A stretch of 64,000 nt of DNA from Henriciella sp. AS95 (GTDB taxonomy: Bacteria; Pseudomonadota; Alphaproteobacteria; Caulobacterales; Hyphomonadaceae). A program made the position numbers and the translations under genes. Positions 1-8,468 of this stretch are shown piece by piece. The notes under the pieces were generated by a model. It was not told the DNA's origin. It did no database searches and worked only from the letters and a program-made list of their open reading frames with translations. The stretch covers positions 3,038,001-3,102,000 of the forward strand of contig NZ_JBBMQM010000001.1 in assembly GCF_038900055.1 (NCBI RefSeq), written 5' to 3'. Numbering within the stretch: the first letter of the stretch is position 1; each line of letters opens with the position of its first letter.

Positions 1-1027
1 GGTTCGGGTCGCCGGCGACGCGCTCCATCTCGGCGATCTCATCATCCTCGAAACGGAAGGTCTTGAGATTGGCGAGCGCGTACCAGGCATCGCCTTGCAG
101 GGGGTCTGCCGCAATGGCCGCGCGATAGGACGCGATGGCCTCATCGGTTTCCCCAAAGGTCTTCAGCGCATGCCCGCGTGACGTCAGGGTCGAGGCATCA
201 TCCGGCAGCTTTTCGAGCACCTTGTCGAAGGTGTCGATCGCCGCGCCATAGTCACCGGCCTGCATGCTCTCAATAGCAAAAAGCGATTGGAAAACAGGGC
301 TGTCCGGGTCACGCTTCATAAGCACGTTCGCCTGCTCCAGCGCCGCTTCATACTTCTGCCGTTTACGGAGCACCTGGATGTAATCAATCCGCAGCTGGAG
401 ATTGTCCGGCTCCAGCTCGATCGCTGTTTCCAGCAGAAAGTCGGCATCCTCATGCACACCGAGCCGCGAGCCAATGTCCGCGAGCAGACGCATGCCTTCG
501 ACATGTTTCGGATGCTTCTGCATGAAGGCGCGCGCGATCTTCTCTGCGTGCAGCACCTCGCCTTCATGAACATAGTTCGTCACCGCCAGCAGCTCACGCG
601 GCAAAGCCTCGAGCCGCGCCGCCTGCGCCCGCGCATCCGCCGCCGCCCGGTCCTGGCCAAGCGCGGTATACAGCTCCGCCTGGCGTTGCCAGCTTGCGAC
701 CAGCGCCGGATTGTATTGCGTTGCCAGCCGATAAGCCGCCAGCGCGCCCGCCTGATCGCCCGTATTGCGCAGCAGGTGCCCCTCTTCCTGAAAGGCCCGG
801 CCGAAATCCGGCGCGACCCGTTTCAGCCGCGACAGGTAATCGCGGGCCGCGTCAGTCTGTTTCAGATAGCGCGCAGAGGCCGCCGCCATGTACAGCAGCT
901 CGCGATGCTCCGGCGCGAGGTCCAGCAAATGTTTCGCGCGTGACAGGGCCGCTTCGAAATTGCCCACCTGCATCGCAGCGCGGACCTCTCGCAATATGTC
1001 CTTCTTCACGTAACCTGTCTCGCTCAT
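1..1027 (-). CDS. Tetratricopeptide-repeat protein, N-terminal part, possibly a TPR-sulfotransferase (cut by window edge)
   Basis: Reading the minus strand from ATG at 1025-1027 gives an uninterrupted frame of about 342 codons that runs off the left edge. The protein begins MSETGYVKKDILREV and has no signal peptide. It consists of successive 34-residue helical repeats with TPR spacing, for example AASARYLKQTDAARDYL, TGDQAGALAAYRLATQYNP and FGETDEAIASYRAAIAADP. TPRs are protein-interaction scaffolds. It starts 75 bases after the stop of a TonB-dependent receptor on the same strand, so the two are probably co-transcribed, with a hairpin between them. In related marine alphaproteobacteria, TPR proteins placed after such receptors often carry a C-terminal sulfotransferase domain. 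That part would lie outside the window, so this is only an inference. Confidence 0.8.
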   Translation of the reverse strand, partial: MSETGYVKKDILREVRAAMQVGNFEAALSRAKHLLDLAPEHRELLYMAAASARYLKQTDAARDYLSRLKRVAPDFGRAFQEEGHLLRNTGDQAGALAAYRLATQYNPALVASWQRQAELYTALGQDRAAADARAQAARLEALPRELLAVTNYVHEGEVLHAEKIARAFMQKHPKHVEGMRLLADIGSRLGVHEDADFLLETAIELEPDNLQLRIDYIQVLRKRQKYEAALEQANVLMKRDPDSPVFQSLFAIESMQAGDYGAAIDTFDKVLEKLPDDASTLTSRGHALKTFGETDEAIASYRAAIAADPLQGDAWYALANLKTFRFEDDEIAEMERVAGDPN

Positions 1028-1049
1028 CGGATCTCCGGTCGATATGAAT

Positions 1050-1077
1050 GCAGCGCCCCGGTCACCCGGGACGCTGC
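1050..1077 (-). promoter_or_regulatory. Intercistronic hairpin between receptor and TPR genes
   Basis: Arms at 1050-1061 and 1066-1077 enclose a four-base loop. In RNA from the minus strand the arms pair over 12 positions with a single G-U wobble. No T tract follows, so it looks like a processing or attenuation hairpin, not a full terminator. It could lower expression of the TPR gene relative to the receptor. Confidence 0.5.
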
Positions 1078-1102
1078 GAAGGTTAGCGGATATCGCGCTG
1101 GA

Positions 1103-3700
1103 CTAGTAGTCGTAGCTCAGGCGAAGACCGATCGTGCGCGGACGCATCGGCGTGACGCGCTCACGGTCGAAGACGAAGTCGTTCGACAGCGCCGCATACT
1201 CATTGGTGAGGTTCGTCACGAACAGCTCTGCCGCCCATTTGTCAGCGGTCACACCGGCCGTTACGCCCAGCGTCGCATAGCTATCGAGTTCAGCCTTGTT
1301 GATCTCGATAATGTCGCTGAACGAACCGTCAGAGAAGACGAGCTGCGGCATGACATGCGCGGTGAGATACTGGCCGGCAATCTCCTGCTCGAGATCCCAC
1401 TCATAACGCACCCGCAGATTACCCTGATAGGATGGCGCGTAAGCCAGTTCGCTGCCGACGATCACATCATTGGTTGGCGTCAGGACTTCGGTGATTTCCG
1501 AATCCAGCAGCGAGAACGCACCTGCCACCGTCAGTCCCGGCATGGAATCCGGTCCCCAGGTGAAGTCACCCTCAAGGCCTTTCAGCTCTGCATTCGCCGC
1601 ATTATCGGAGAAGAACAGGTTCACGATGTTCGGATCGAAAATCGTGGTCTGAAGCCCTTCAATCTCGACGAAGAAGGCCGCACCGTTGAAGCGGAGCGAA
1701 TTGTCGAACAGCTCGGTTTTCCAACCCAGCTCATAGTTCGTCACTTCATCGGTATCGACAGCAAACGGCACAGTGTACGAGCCTGGGCCCGATGCGCCGC
1801 CTGGACGGTTCAGCAGGCCTGGGCGGAAGCCTTCCGAATAGGTCGCATAGAACATCATGTCCTCAGTCGGCGTCCATTCACCGGTCGCTTTCACGATCAC
1901 GCCATCGGTCGCGGCCTTGTCCGGATTACCAGCAGCATTACCCGGCGCATATTGAGCCGAGATATTGGTCCCGGCGCGTTGAGCATCATCTGCCTGACCA
2001 AGGTTATAGAAGGAGGAGTTTGCACTGCCTTCCAGGTCGACTTCGACATCATACCAGCGTGCACCGAGCGTCACGGCAAACTGGTCGGTCAGGTCAAACG
2101 TCGTCTCCCCGAACACACCGAGTTGCTCGTCAGTGCGCAACACGTCATTGCGGAAGATGACGCCAGCAGGGAACGGTCCGGCTTCGCTGTAATAGCCAGG
2201 CGACGCCAGGCCGACCTCGCCGGTGACATCGGTGTTGGTCAGCGGATAGTTCGGCGCAAAGCCGGTCTCACCGTTAAAGCCGAGCACCTGCGTGGAGCCA
2301 GGATAGACAAAATCGTTCAGCTCAGCGAGCTCAAGGTCAGAGTAGAACGCACCGAAAGTCGCACGCCAGCGATTTTCGCTCGGCGTGTTGAAGCGCAGCT
2401 CGTGCGTCTGAACCTTCGTCTCCGAAGAAGACCTGACATAGAGGTTCGGCGCGTAACAGGTGCCCGTCGGCGCACCCGTACTCGGATACGACACCGAACC
2501 ATCACAGATATAATATGGCAGGTACTGGCCCACGAAGAGATAGTCGGAATAATCGACAACCTGGTCGGTGTTCCGCTCGGTATAGGCACCGGTATAAAGC
2601 GCTTCGAGCATGCCGAGGCGGCCTTCCAGCGTCCATGAGGTGGAGTGGAAGTCATCCTCGATCTCTTCCGGCGTGAAGCGGACAATGTCGTAATCGTCCA
2701 GGTCAGGGTCGGAGAAGAACACGCCATCGGCCTCGATGGCCTGTTGGGAGTGCTGGATCAGCAGGTCCCAGTCGGCATTGAACTCATAATAGCCGCTCAG
2801 ACGGAAGCCCTGATAATTGGTGTCGTTGATATCATCCTCAACGATCGCGCCATTATCGGCCTGAATGAAATTGATCCCCGAAAAATCGACGATATCGACC
2901 GCAATGGAATTGTCGCCATCGGCCTGTTTACCGGCCCGCGCCTGTGAGACGACGGTGCCATTGTCACGGACCGTCCCGGCTGGGCGGAAGCGAGCCGAGT
3001 CGCGCGCCGTCAGCGTGCCACCGACATTGTCGATATAGCCACCCTGGCTGTCATTATAGACAACGCCGCGCAGCGCGAATTTGTCCGTCACCGGCACATT
3101 GATCATCGCCTCGACGCTGTTCGACATCTCGCCGCCATCGGTGAAGGAGGTCGACGCCTTGAAGCCGGCATCAAATCCGGACAGCGATGGCTTGTTGGTG
3201 ATCAGGCGAACCGTACCGGCCTGCGAGCTTGCGCCGAACAGCGTGCCCTGCGGCCCGGAGAGCACCTCGAGGCGCTCAAGGTCAGCGGCATAGACGTCCA
3301 GGTTGCGGCCCGGCTGGGACAGCGGCTGTTCGTCGAGATAGAAAGCGACGTTCGGCGCGAGACCAGCCACACCGGCGACCGTCAGGTTTGGCGTCGTCGA
3401 CGCGAGACCGCGAATATAGATCGTGTTCTGACCGGGGCCGGACCCGCCCGCCGTCACGCCCGGAAGCTGGACGAGATAGTCGCTGAAATTCTTGACGCCG
3501 AGTTGCTCAAGCTCCTGCTCGCCGAGCGCGTTGACGGTCACGGGAATGTCCTGCGCCGATTCAGAGCGCTTGGTTGCTGTCACGGTGACGGTGTTGAGGC
3601 GACGCTTTTGTGCGCCGGTCTCGTCCTGCGCCATGGCCGGCGCTGCGAATGTGAGTGCGCTGATGGCGAGCAGAGATGCTCCGCCTAGAAGTCTGTTCAT
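1103..3700 (-). CDS. TonB-dependent outer-membrane receptor
   Basis: 865 residues. A Sec signal peptide ends at APAMAQ near residue 25. A TonB-box-like stretch NTVTVTATKR follows near residues 36-45. The plug domain comes next, with landmarks VTVNALGEQEL, LPGVTAG, IYIRGLAS, VAFYLDEQPL and LEVLSGPQGTLFGASSQAGT. The rest is a long beta-barrel rich in Tyr/Asp/Asn, and the chain ends LRLSYDY with the terminal aromatic residue expected of BAM substrates. Such receptors import siderophores, vitamins or oligosaccharides with energy from TonB-ExbBD. Nothing here identifies the ligand, and the locus lacks both an anti-sigma partner and degradative enzymes. A palindrome lies about 110 bases upstream of the start, and a TPR gene follows in the same direction. 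Confidence 0.95.
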   Translation of the reverse strand: MNRLLGGASLLAISALTFAAPAMAQDETGAQKRRLNTVTVTATKRSESAQDIPVTVNALGEQELEQLGVKNFSDYLVQLPGVTAGGSGPGQNTIYIRGLASTTPNLTVAGVAGLAPNVAFYLDEQPLSQPGRNLDVYAADLERLEVLSGPQGTLFGASSQAGTVRLITNKPSLSGFDAGFKASTSFTDGGEMSNSVEAMINVPVTDKFALRGVVYNDSQGGYIDNVGGTLTARDSARFRPAGTVRDNGTVVSQARAGKQADGDNSIAVDIVDFSGINFIQADNGAIVEDDINDTNYQGFRLSGYYEFNADWDLLIQHSQQAIEADGVFFSDPDLDDYDIVRFTPEEIEDDFHSTSWTLEGRLGMLEALYTGAYTERNTDQVVDYSDYLFVGQYLPYYICDGSVSYPSTGAPTGTCYAPNLYVRSSSETKVQTHELRFNTPSENRWRATFGAFYSDLELAELNDFVYPGSTQVLGFNGETGFAPNYPLTNTDVTGEVGLASPGYYSEAGPFPAGVIFRNDVLRTDEQLGVFGETTFDLTDQFAVTLGARWYDVEVDLEGSANSSFYNLGQADDAQRAGTNISAQYAPGNAAGNPDKAATDGVIVKATGEWTPTEDMMFYATYSEGFRPGLLNRPGGASGPGSYTVPFAVDTDEVTNYELGWKTELFDNSLRFNGAAFFVEIEGLQTTIFDPNIVNLFFSDNAANAELKGLEGDFTWGPDSMPGLTVAGAFSLLDSEITEVLTPTNDVIVGSELAYAPSYQGNLRVRYEWDLEQEIAGQYLTAHVMPQLVFSDGSFSDIIEINKAELDSYATLGVTAGVTADKWAAELFVTNLTNEYAALSNDFVFDRERVTPMRPRTIGLRLSYDY

Positions 3701-3810
3701 GAAATGAATCCCTCGATTGCTACTTTTGTCAAAACGGCGCCAGATCAGGCCGCGCCAGGGGACGCGCCAAGCCAGGCAGACGAAATTTGAATGACGCGGT
3801 GATGAATAGA

Positions 3811-3832
3811 ATTTTATTTTGCAAAGTAAAAT
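3811..3832. promoter_or_regulatory. 22-bp AT-rich palindrome upstream of the TonB receptor, candidate operator
   Basis: The two 11-base halves are reverse complements at 10 of 11 positions, centred on TTTGCAAA. The site is 111 bases upstream of the receptor start, in the gap shared with the divergent BCCT gene. The core TACTTTGCAA (minus strand) recurs at 23357-23366 upstream of the second TonB receptor. The regulator is unknown. Confidence 0.45.
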
Positions 3833-3937
3833 ATCGGCCCACTGCTGCTATTGGCCTGATTTTGCTGCAGGCGCGAAAACACAACATTAATCCATGTTAA
3901 TTCAAGGGGTTGTGGAAATGTTGCCCCAAAGTCACAC

Positions 3938-3970
3938 GTAGATTCCAATCTCAGGCATGTTGGAATCTAC
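3938..3970. promoter_or_regulatory. Perfect 11-bp inverted repeat upstream of the BCCT transporter
   Basis: Arms GTAGATTCCAA (3938-3948) and TTGGAATCTAC (3960-3970) are exact reverse complements separated by 11 bases. The right arm ends 75 bases before the BCCT start codon. With the palindrome at 3811-3832 it occupies the 345-base divergent gap, which holds no gene. It may be an operator or an RNA hairpin in the leader. There is no T tract. Confidence 0.45.
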
Positions 3971-4045
3971 CTAAATATATGTTCTCAGCCCTGCATCAGA
4001 CTATTTCGTAAATCGAATCAAATATTTAGTTTTGAAAGATCTTGG

Positions 4046-5656
4046 ATGAGCGACGCCGATACGCCGACCGACACTGATAGCGATAACGACACAATCGAAT
4101 ACGAGACCGACTACGAAGTCGGACAGGACAATGTTGAGGTCTGGGGCCTCGACATTCACAACCCGGTCTTTTTCCTGAGCGCCGGTCTCGTTCTGCTGTT
4201 CGCAGCAGTCTCGCTGATCTTCCCGGAAGCCGCCGGTAGCGGCCTGGAGGCCTCTCGCTCCTGGACGCTCCACACCTTCGACTGGATGTTCGCGATGACG
4301 CCGGTCCTGTTGTTTATCTTCTGCGTTTTCCTGACGCTGTCGCCGCTCGGCAAGATCAGGCTGGGCGGGGCGGACGCAAAGCCGGAATTCGCGCTCACAT
4401 CCTGGGTCGCCATGCTGTTCGCCGCCGGCGTTGGCATCGGCTTCATGTTCTATGGCGCGGCCGAACCGCTCGCCTATTACACAGACTGGTTCGGCACGCC
4501 GCTCGATGCCGCAGCCGAAAGTGCAGAGGCCCGCCGCCTCGCCTTCAGCGCCACGCTGTTCCACTGGGGTCTGTCGCCCTGGGCGATCTACGCCATCGTC
4601 GGCCTCGCGCTCGGCTTCTTTGCCTATAATAAAGGCCTGCCCCTCACCATCCGCTCAGCCTTCTACCCGATCCTGGGCGAGCGTGTCTGGGGCGCATGGG
4701 GCCACTTCATCGATACGATGGCGGTCATCTCGACTGTGTTCGGCCTTGCCACAACCATCGGCATCGGCGCCATGCAGGCGAGCAGCGGCGTCAGCTACCT
4801 TCTCGGCTTCAAGCCAACCCTGCTCATGCAGGTCGGGCTGGTCCTCGCCATTACGGGGCTTGCCGTCATTTCGGTTCTGCGCGGCATGGATGGCGGCGTG
4901 AAACTGCTCTCCAATATCAACATGTCGATCGCGCTCCTGCTGATGATCTTCGTCTTCATCACCGGTCCGACCCTCGCCATCACGCTGGGCTTTGGCGAGA
5001 ACTTCATCGCCTATGTGAAAGACACTCCGGCCCTGACCAACTGGTTCGGCCGCACCGATCAGGCCTGGTTCCATGACTGGACCATCTTCTACTGGGCGTG
5101 GTGGATTTCCTGGTCGCCCTTCGTCGGCATGTTCATCGCGCGCATCTCGCGCGGCCGCACAGTGCGCGAATACCTCACCGTCGTGATCCTTTGCCCCTTC
5201 GTCATCTGCGTAGTCTGGTTCACCACCTTCGGCGAAACGGCCATCCAGCAATTCGAAGCGGGCCAAGGCGATCTCGCCGGCGGTATCGAGACCGCCGCCC
5301 TCTCCCTGTTCCAGCTGCTCGACAGCCTGCCCCTGGCCGCCATCACATCGACCGCCGCCATCTTCCTTCTGGTCGTCTTTATTGTGACCTCGGCGGACTC
5401 TGGCGCGCTTGTCATCGACAGCATCACCTCGGGCGGCAAGACAGATGCCCCGGTTCCGCAACGCGTCTTCTGGGCCTGTATGCTGGGCGTCACGGCCTCC
5501 ATGCTGCTCTATGGCGGCGGCAGGTCAACGCTGCAGTCATTGCAGGCGGGCACGATCACCGCAGCCCTGCCCTTCACGCTGATCCTTCTGGTCTGCTGCA
5601 TCAGCCTCTATCTCGGCCTTCGCAGCGAAGTCCGTGCAAAGGCTGACGACAGCTGA
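4046..5656 (+). CDS. BCCT-family betaine/choline/carnitine transporter
   Basis: 536 residues with an acidic, unstructured N-terminus (about 40 residues rich in Asp and Thr) followed by 12 predicted membrane segments. Family hallmarks are GMDGGVKLLSNINM and the tryptophan-rich segment WAWWISWSPFVGMF near residues 349-360, which forms the substrate box in BetP-like carriers. RISRGRTVREY follows. These proteins are inner-membrane symporters that import quaternary ammonium osmolytes with Na+ or H+, which suits a marine, osmotically stressed bacterium. The charged C-terminal sensor tail of BetP is nearly absent, so osmosensing may differ. The exact substrate cannot be read from the sequence. The gene is divergent from the receptor and followed by a strong hairpin. 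Confidence 0.93.
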   Translation: MSDADTPTDTDSDNDTIEYETDYEVGQDNVEVWGLDIHNPVFFLSAGLVLLFAAVSLIFPEAAGSGLEASRSWTLHTFDWMFAMTPVLLFIFCVFLTLSPLGKIRLGGADAKPEFALTSWVAMLFAAGVGIGFMFYGAAEPLAYYTDWFGTPLDAAAESAEARRLAFSATLFHWGLSPWAIYAIVGLALGFFAYNKGLPLTIRSAFYPILGERVWGAWGHFIDTMAVISTVFGLATTIGIGAMQASSGVSYLLGFKPTLLMQVGLVLAITGLAVISVLRGMDGGVKLLSNINMSIALLLMIFVFITGPTLAITLGFGENFIAYVKDTPALTNWFGRTDQAWFHDWTIFYWAWWISWSPFVGMFIARISRGRTVREYLTVVILCPFVICVVWFTTFGETAIQQFEAGQGDLAGGIETAALSLFQLLDSLPLAAITSTAAIFLLVVFIVTSADSGALVIDSITSGGKTDAPVPQRVFWACMLGVTASMLLYGGGRSTLQSLQAGTITAALPFTLILLVCCISLYLGLRSEVRAKADDS

Positions 5657-5720
5657 CGGCCAACCAGCGCGCCCACGGGCCCCCGCTAAAAGCCGAGCGT
5701 ATGAGCGGCACACATGCAAC

Positions 5721-5750
5721 CGCCCCGCACGTCCAAAACCGTGCGGGGCG
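5721..5750 (+). terminator. Strong GC hairpin after the BCCT gene
   Basis: Perfect 11-bp arms CGCCCCGCACG (5721-5731) and CGTGCGGGGCG (5740-5750) with an 8-base loop lie 65 bases after the transporter stop. No run of T follows, so it is a terminator-like or 3'-protecting hairpin, not a canonical intrinsic terminator. Confidence 0.55.
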
Positions 5751-5888
5751 AGATGGCTTGCAGGGCCCGTCGCGTGTCGGGATCAAATTTTCTTGAAACC
5801 GATAAGCCATGTGAGCGTTTACACTTCTACGGTCGCATTCGGGGATAGTTCATGAGTGCCACCGTGCAAACGAAAGTGGTATGTAGAC

Positions 5889-6278
5889 GTGTCTGATAAA
5901 ACCTGGATCATGATCGTAGAAGACGAGCTGATGATCGGTCTCCACCTGAAAGTGGACCTCGAAGCCATGGGCTATGGGGTTGTCGGGCCGATCAGTTCGG
6001 TAGAAGGCGCTCTGGCGGCTTTGGAGCAGGAGACGATCCACGCTGCAGTTCTCGACATCACCCTCTATGACGAACTCTCTCTCCCGGTCGCGCAGACGAT
6101 GTCTGACCGGAATCTCCCCTTCATGTTTCTTACAGGCTCACGCATTGGGCGGATGGCGGACAAGTTCGATGGCGTGACCATCCTCAGCAAGCCGGTGATC
6201 TTCAACGAGCTGGAAACCTATGTCCGTGCCATGCTTGATCAGACGTCGGAGCCACAAACCGCCAGAAAGCGGGCCTGA
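5889..6278 (+). CDS. Single-domain response regulator receiver protein
   Basis: About 129 residues from GTG 5889, all one CheY-like receiver domain. Key residues are the acidic pocket VEDE (E11, D12, E13), the phosphoacceptor D56 in AVLDITL, T82 in FLTG and K101 in SKPV. There is no output domain, so it probably works by protein-protein interaction in a phosphorelay, and no histidine kinase gene is adjacent. The frame is also open from GTG 5856. I prefer 5889 because the domain starts immediately after it, whereas the 5856 start adds eleven residues of unlikely sequence. A 14-codon ORF with a GGGGA ribosome site starts at ATG 5852 and overlaps the beginning in another frame. Confidence 0.88.
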   Translation: MSDKTWIMIVEDELMIGLHLKVDLEAMGYGVVGPISSVEGALAALEQETIHAAVLDITLYDELSLPVAQTMSDRNLPFMFLTGSRIGRMADKFDGVTILSKPVIFNELETYVRAMLDQTSEPQTARKRA

Positions 6279-6374
6279 CCGTCCCCTGCCAGCTTTGGCC
6301 CCCTTATCGATCCTGGGTATTGCCCGCCACGCGCTAAGGTGACAAAAATATTCGCGCGTCAGGGGAACATTGCC

Positions 6375-6719
6375 ATGAGCGAGAATATCCAGCCCATCGT
6401 CGAAGCCTTCAACCAGCGCTACCAATCGGCTTGGGGGTCAGACGACATCCTCGACCTCTACTGCGATGACGGCGTCATGATCGCCGAAGTCACCGCCATC
6501 GGAAAACCCGCCATACGCGACCTCCTGAAAGCGATTTTCGCGCAAGGCTGGAAGCTCTCCAATGTGCGCACCCTGTTTCAGCAAAAGCGCGGCGACGTCA
6601 TCATCGTAACGGTCGAATATCTCGCTCAATCGGGCGAAGACACCAGCAAGGCCACCGCATCCCAGGTCCTCGTCAATGAGAACGGCACCTGGAAAACTGC
6701 CATGCACACCAATGCCTGA
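6375..6719 (+). CDS. NTF2-like (SnoaL/nuclear transport factor 2 fold) protein
   Basis: 114 residues from ATG 6375, chosen because AGGGGAAC precedes it at a proper distance. A GTG at 6339 in the same frame lacks such a site. The pattern is typical of the small cone-shaped NTF2-like fold: an N-terminal helix (IVEAFNQRYQSAWGSDD), then ILDLYCDDGVMIAE, a short helix AIRDLLKAIFAQGW, then beta strands ending WKTAMHTNA. Members include isomerases, hydratases and proteins of unknown role often linked to stress ketosteroid-type chemistry. No substrate can be assigned. It stands alone between the receiver gene and a convergent peptidase gene. Confidence 0.75.
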   Translation: MSENIQPIVEAFNQRYQSAWGSDDILDLYCDDGVMIAEVTAIGKPAIRDLLKAIFAQGWKLSNVRTLFQQKRGDVIIVTVEYLAQSGEDTSKATASQVLVNENGTWKTAMHTNA

Positions 6720-6784
6720 CTGAAGCGCCCCGCGTGCCTGGATCGGCGCGAGAAACACCGCCGCCGCCCCGACCGTGATCGCGA

Positions 6785-8245
6785 TCACCCGACAATGGAC
6801 CGCACGCAAGCTGCCTCGTCGGCGTCGGAGCGAACCGCAAACCTCGCCTCCTCGCCAGTCCCTTGCGTGATCAGGCAGGACGGGAGCGCCAGCTCATCCG
6901 GCCAGATCACCGCTCCATTCACAATATGGCGTTGGTATCGCTCGTCGAACCGATCTCCGAGCGCCGCGCGCAGCGCCCCCTGGATTTCATCATCATCCAG
7001 CGTTTCATCGCCAGCATCGATCAGTCCGGACAGGACATCCGACAGGTCCCCGCTGTTTGAAGCTGCAAGCTCACTGTTCCAGTTCAACGCAAGCAGCTGG
7101 CCCTGCTGATAGGGCAGTCGCTGCAACGCATCGCTGTCCCAGATCCCTGCTGCGAGCGCGCTCTGGCTCGTCTCACGCACGGGCGAGGTCAGATAGGCCT
7201 CCACCATGTCATTCAGGTTCGAGACAAACCCGTCGAGATCAATCAAACCGGACTTCAACAGCACGATCTGGGTGTAGTATTCGGTAAATCCCTCGGTAAA
7301 CCACATTCGCTCAGGGTCGGTGGCCTCATCCGTAGCGCCCATGCGCCGGGTGATCCACTCATGCAGAATCTCATGCACGATCGTGTGGGTCAGGTTTTCT
7401 GCCTCGGCATTCTGGGTCGCGAGCAGCAGGAATGAGCGGGTCAGACCTGTTCCGATGACGGCGGACCCGTCTGGCAGGTCCGGCAGCGGAAGCAGCGCGA
7501 CGAAGTAATCCTTGAACACATCGTCTTCGAACAGCGCGGCCGCTTCGGACAGCACGGCCTGCGCCGTCAAGCCGATCTGCTCGTCGGACAGCGTCCAGTC
7601 CCCCCGCACACCGAGCCTGACCTCACGCCCCGATCCGCTGACCACAGATGTCCGGTAGTCGCCAATCAGAATCACCGAGCCCCTGATATCGCTCAGCGCC
7701 ACTGGGTCGCTCACCCCATCCTCGAGCTTGAGGCTCGACACCAACGCGCCCTCAAAGCCAGTCACCGAAAGCCGGAACGGACCCGTAACATCAACGTCCG
7801 GCACGAACGTATACCCGATCAGGCTGGCATGATCGGGCAACACAATTGGCCGCATGCCGGGAAGCCCCGCCTCCCCCCATTGCGGTTCGCCATCATAATC
7901 CTGTTTCAGCGTGAAACTCAGCACGAAGGGCTCAGCAGCGCCATGCTCTACCCGAACAGTCCCGCCTTCTCGCTCGAGCGTCGCGCCAGCGCCGGCAGTA
8001 GAAACCTGGAAGTCGGACAAAAGTCCCGTGAGGCCTGTTTCAGGTCCCCACTGATCGGGAAAGAGAAACTCTACAACGCCGTCATCGTCTGAAGCGATCT
8101 CCATCGTCACGCGAATGGCGCCGTCCTGTCCCGCCGCTGCAGGCTCCAGGCTGATCATGTTCCCCGGCAGGCGAGGCGCATCAGGGGCCGATGCGCACCC
8201 CGCAAGCGAGGTTACAGCGGCGACGAATATCCAGCTCAGCTTCAA
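6785..8245 (-). CDS. Zinc metallopeptidase-like lipoprotein (HExxH, M1/M61-like)
   Basis: 486 residues. The N-terminus MKLSWIFVAAVTSLAGC has a lipobox with C17 as the lipidated residue. The N-terminal half is beta-rich. The C-terminal half contains HTIVHEILHEW with H291-E292-xx-H295, followed by WFTEGFTEYY, where E318 supplies the third zinc ligand at the 23-residue spacing seen in gluzincins of the M1 and M61 families. This points to an outer-membrane-anchored, periplasmic aminopeptidase-like enzyme, but the M61 PDZ domain is not evident. The gene is monocistronic, convergent with the NTF2-like gene and divergent from the exported protein at 8469. Substrate unknown. Confidence 0.8.
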   Translation of the reverse strand: MKLSWIFVAAVTSLAGCASAPDAPRLPGNMISLEPAAAGQDGAIRVTMEIASDDDGVVEFLFPDQWGPETGLTGLLSDFQVSTAGAGATLEREGGTVRVEHGAAEPFVLSFTLKQDYDGEPQWGEAGLPGMRPIVLPDHASLIGYTFVPDVDVTGPFRLSVTGFEGALVSSLKLEDGVSDPVALSDIRGSVILIGDYRTSVVSGSGREVRLGVRGDWTLSDEQIGLTAQAVLSEAAALFEDDVFKDYFVALLPLPDLPDGSAVIGTGLTRSFLLLATQNAEAENLTHTIVHEILHEWITRRMGATDEATDPERMWFTEGFTEYYTQIVLLKSGLIDLDGFVSNLNDMVEAYLTSPVRETSQSALAAGIWDSDALQRLPYQQGQLLALNWNSELAASNSGDLSDVLSGLIDAGDETLDDDEIQGALRAALGDRFDERYQRHIVNGAVIWPDELALPSCLITQGTGEEARFAVRSDADEAACVRSIVG

Positions 8246-8468
8246 GTCTCTTCTCCAGCGTGGCTCTTTATCTGTTTAACGGACGTGTCGTCGGTCAGGT
8301 CAAGTTAGCCCGCTGGTGCTGTCAGGATCCGACTTTGTCACACCCCAGAAATCACCATGCCGAATACGCCTCATCCTGCAGTGAATATTTCAGTTTCGTG
8401 GGTTATTGATCCGTCAAAAAATGCGGGTTACTACGATTACCAGAGTTTGCTTGGAAAAGGATGTCAGC

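Noticed and set aside
1355-2638. 427-codon open frame on the plus strand
   Set aside because: It is antisense to the first TonB receptor and has no family features.
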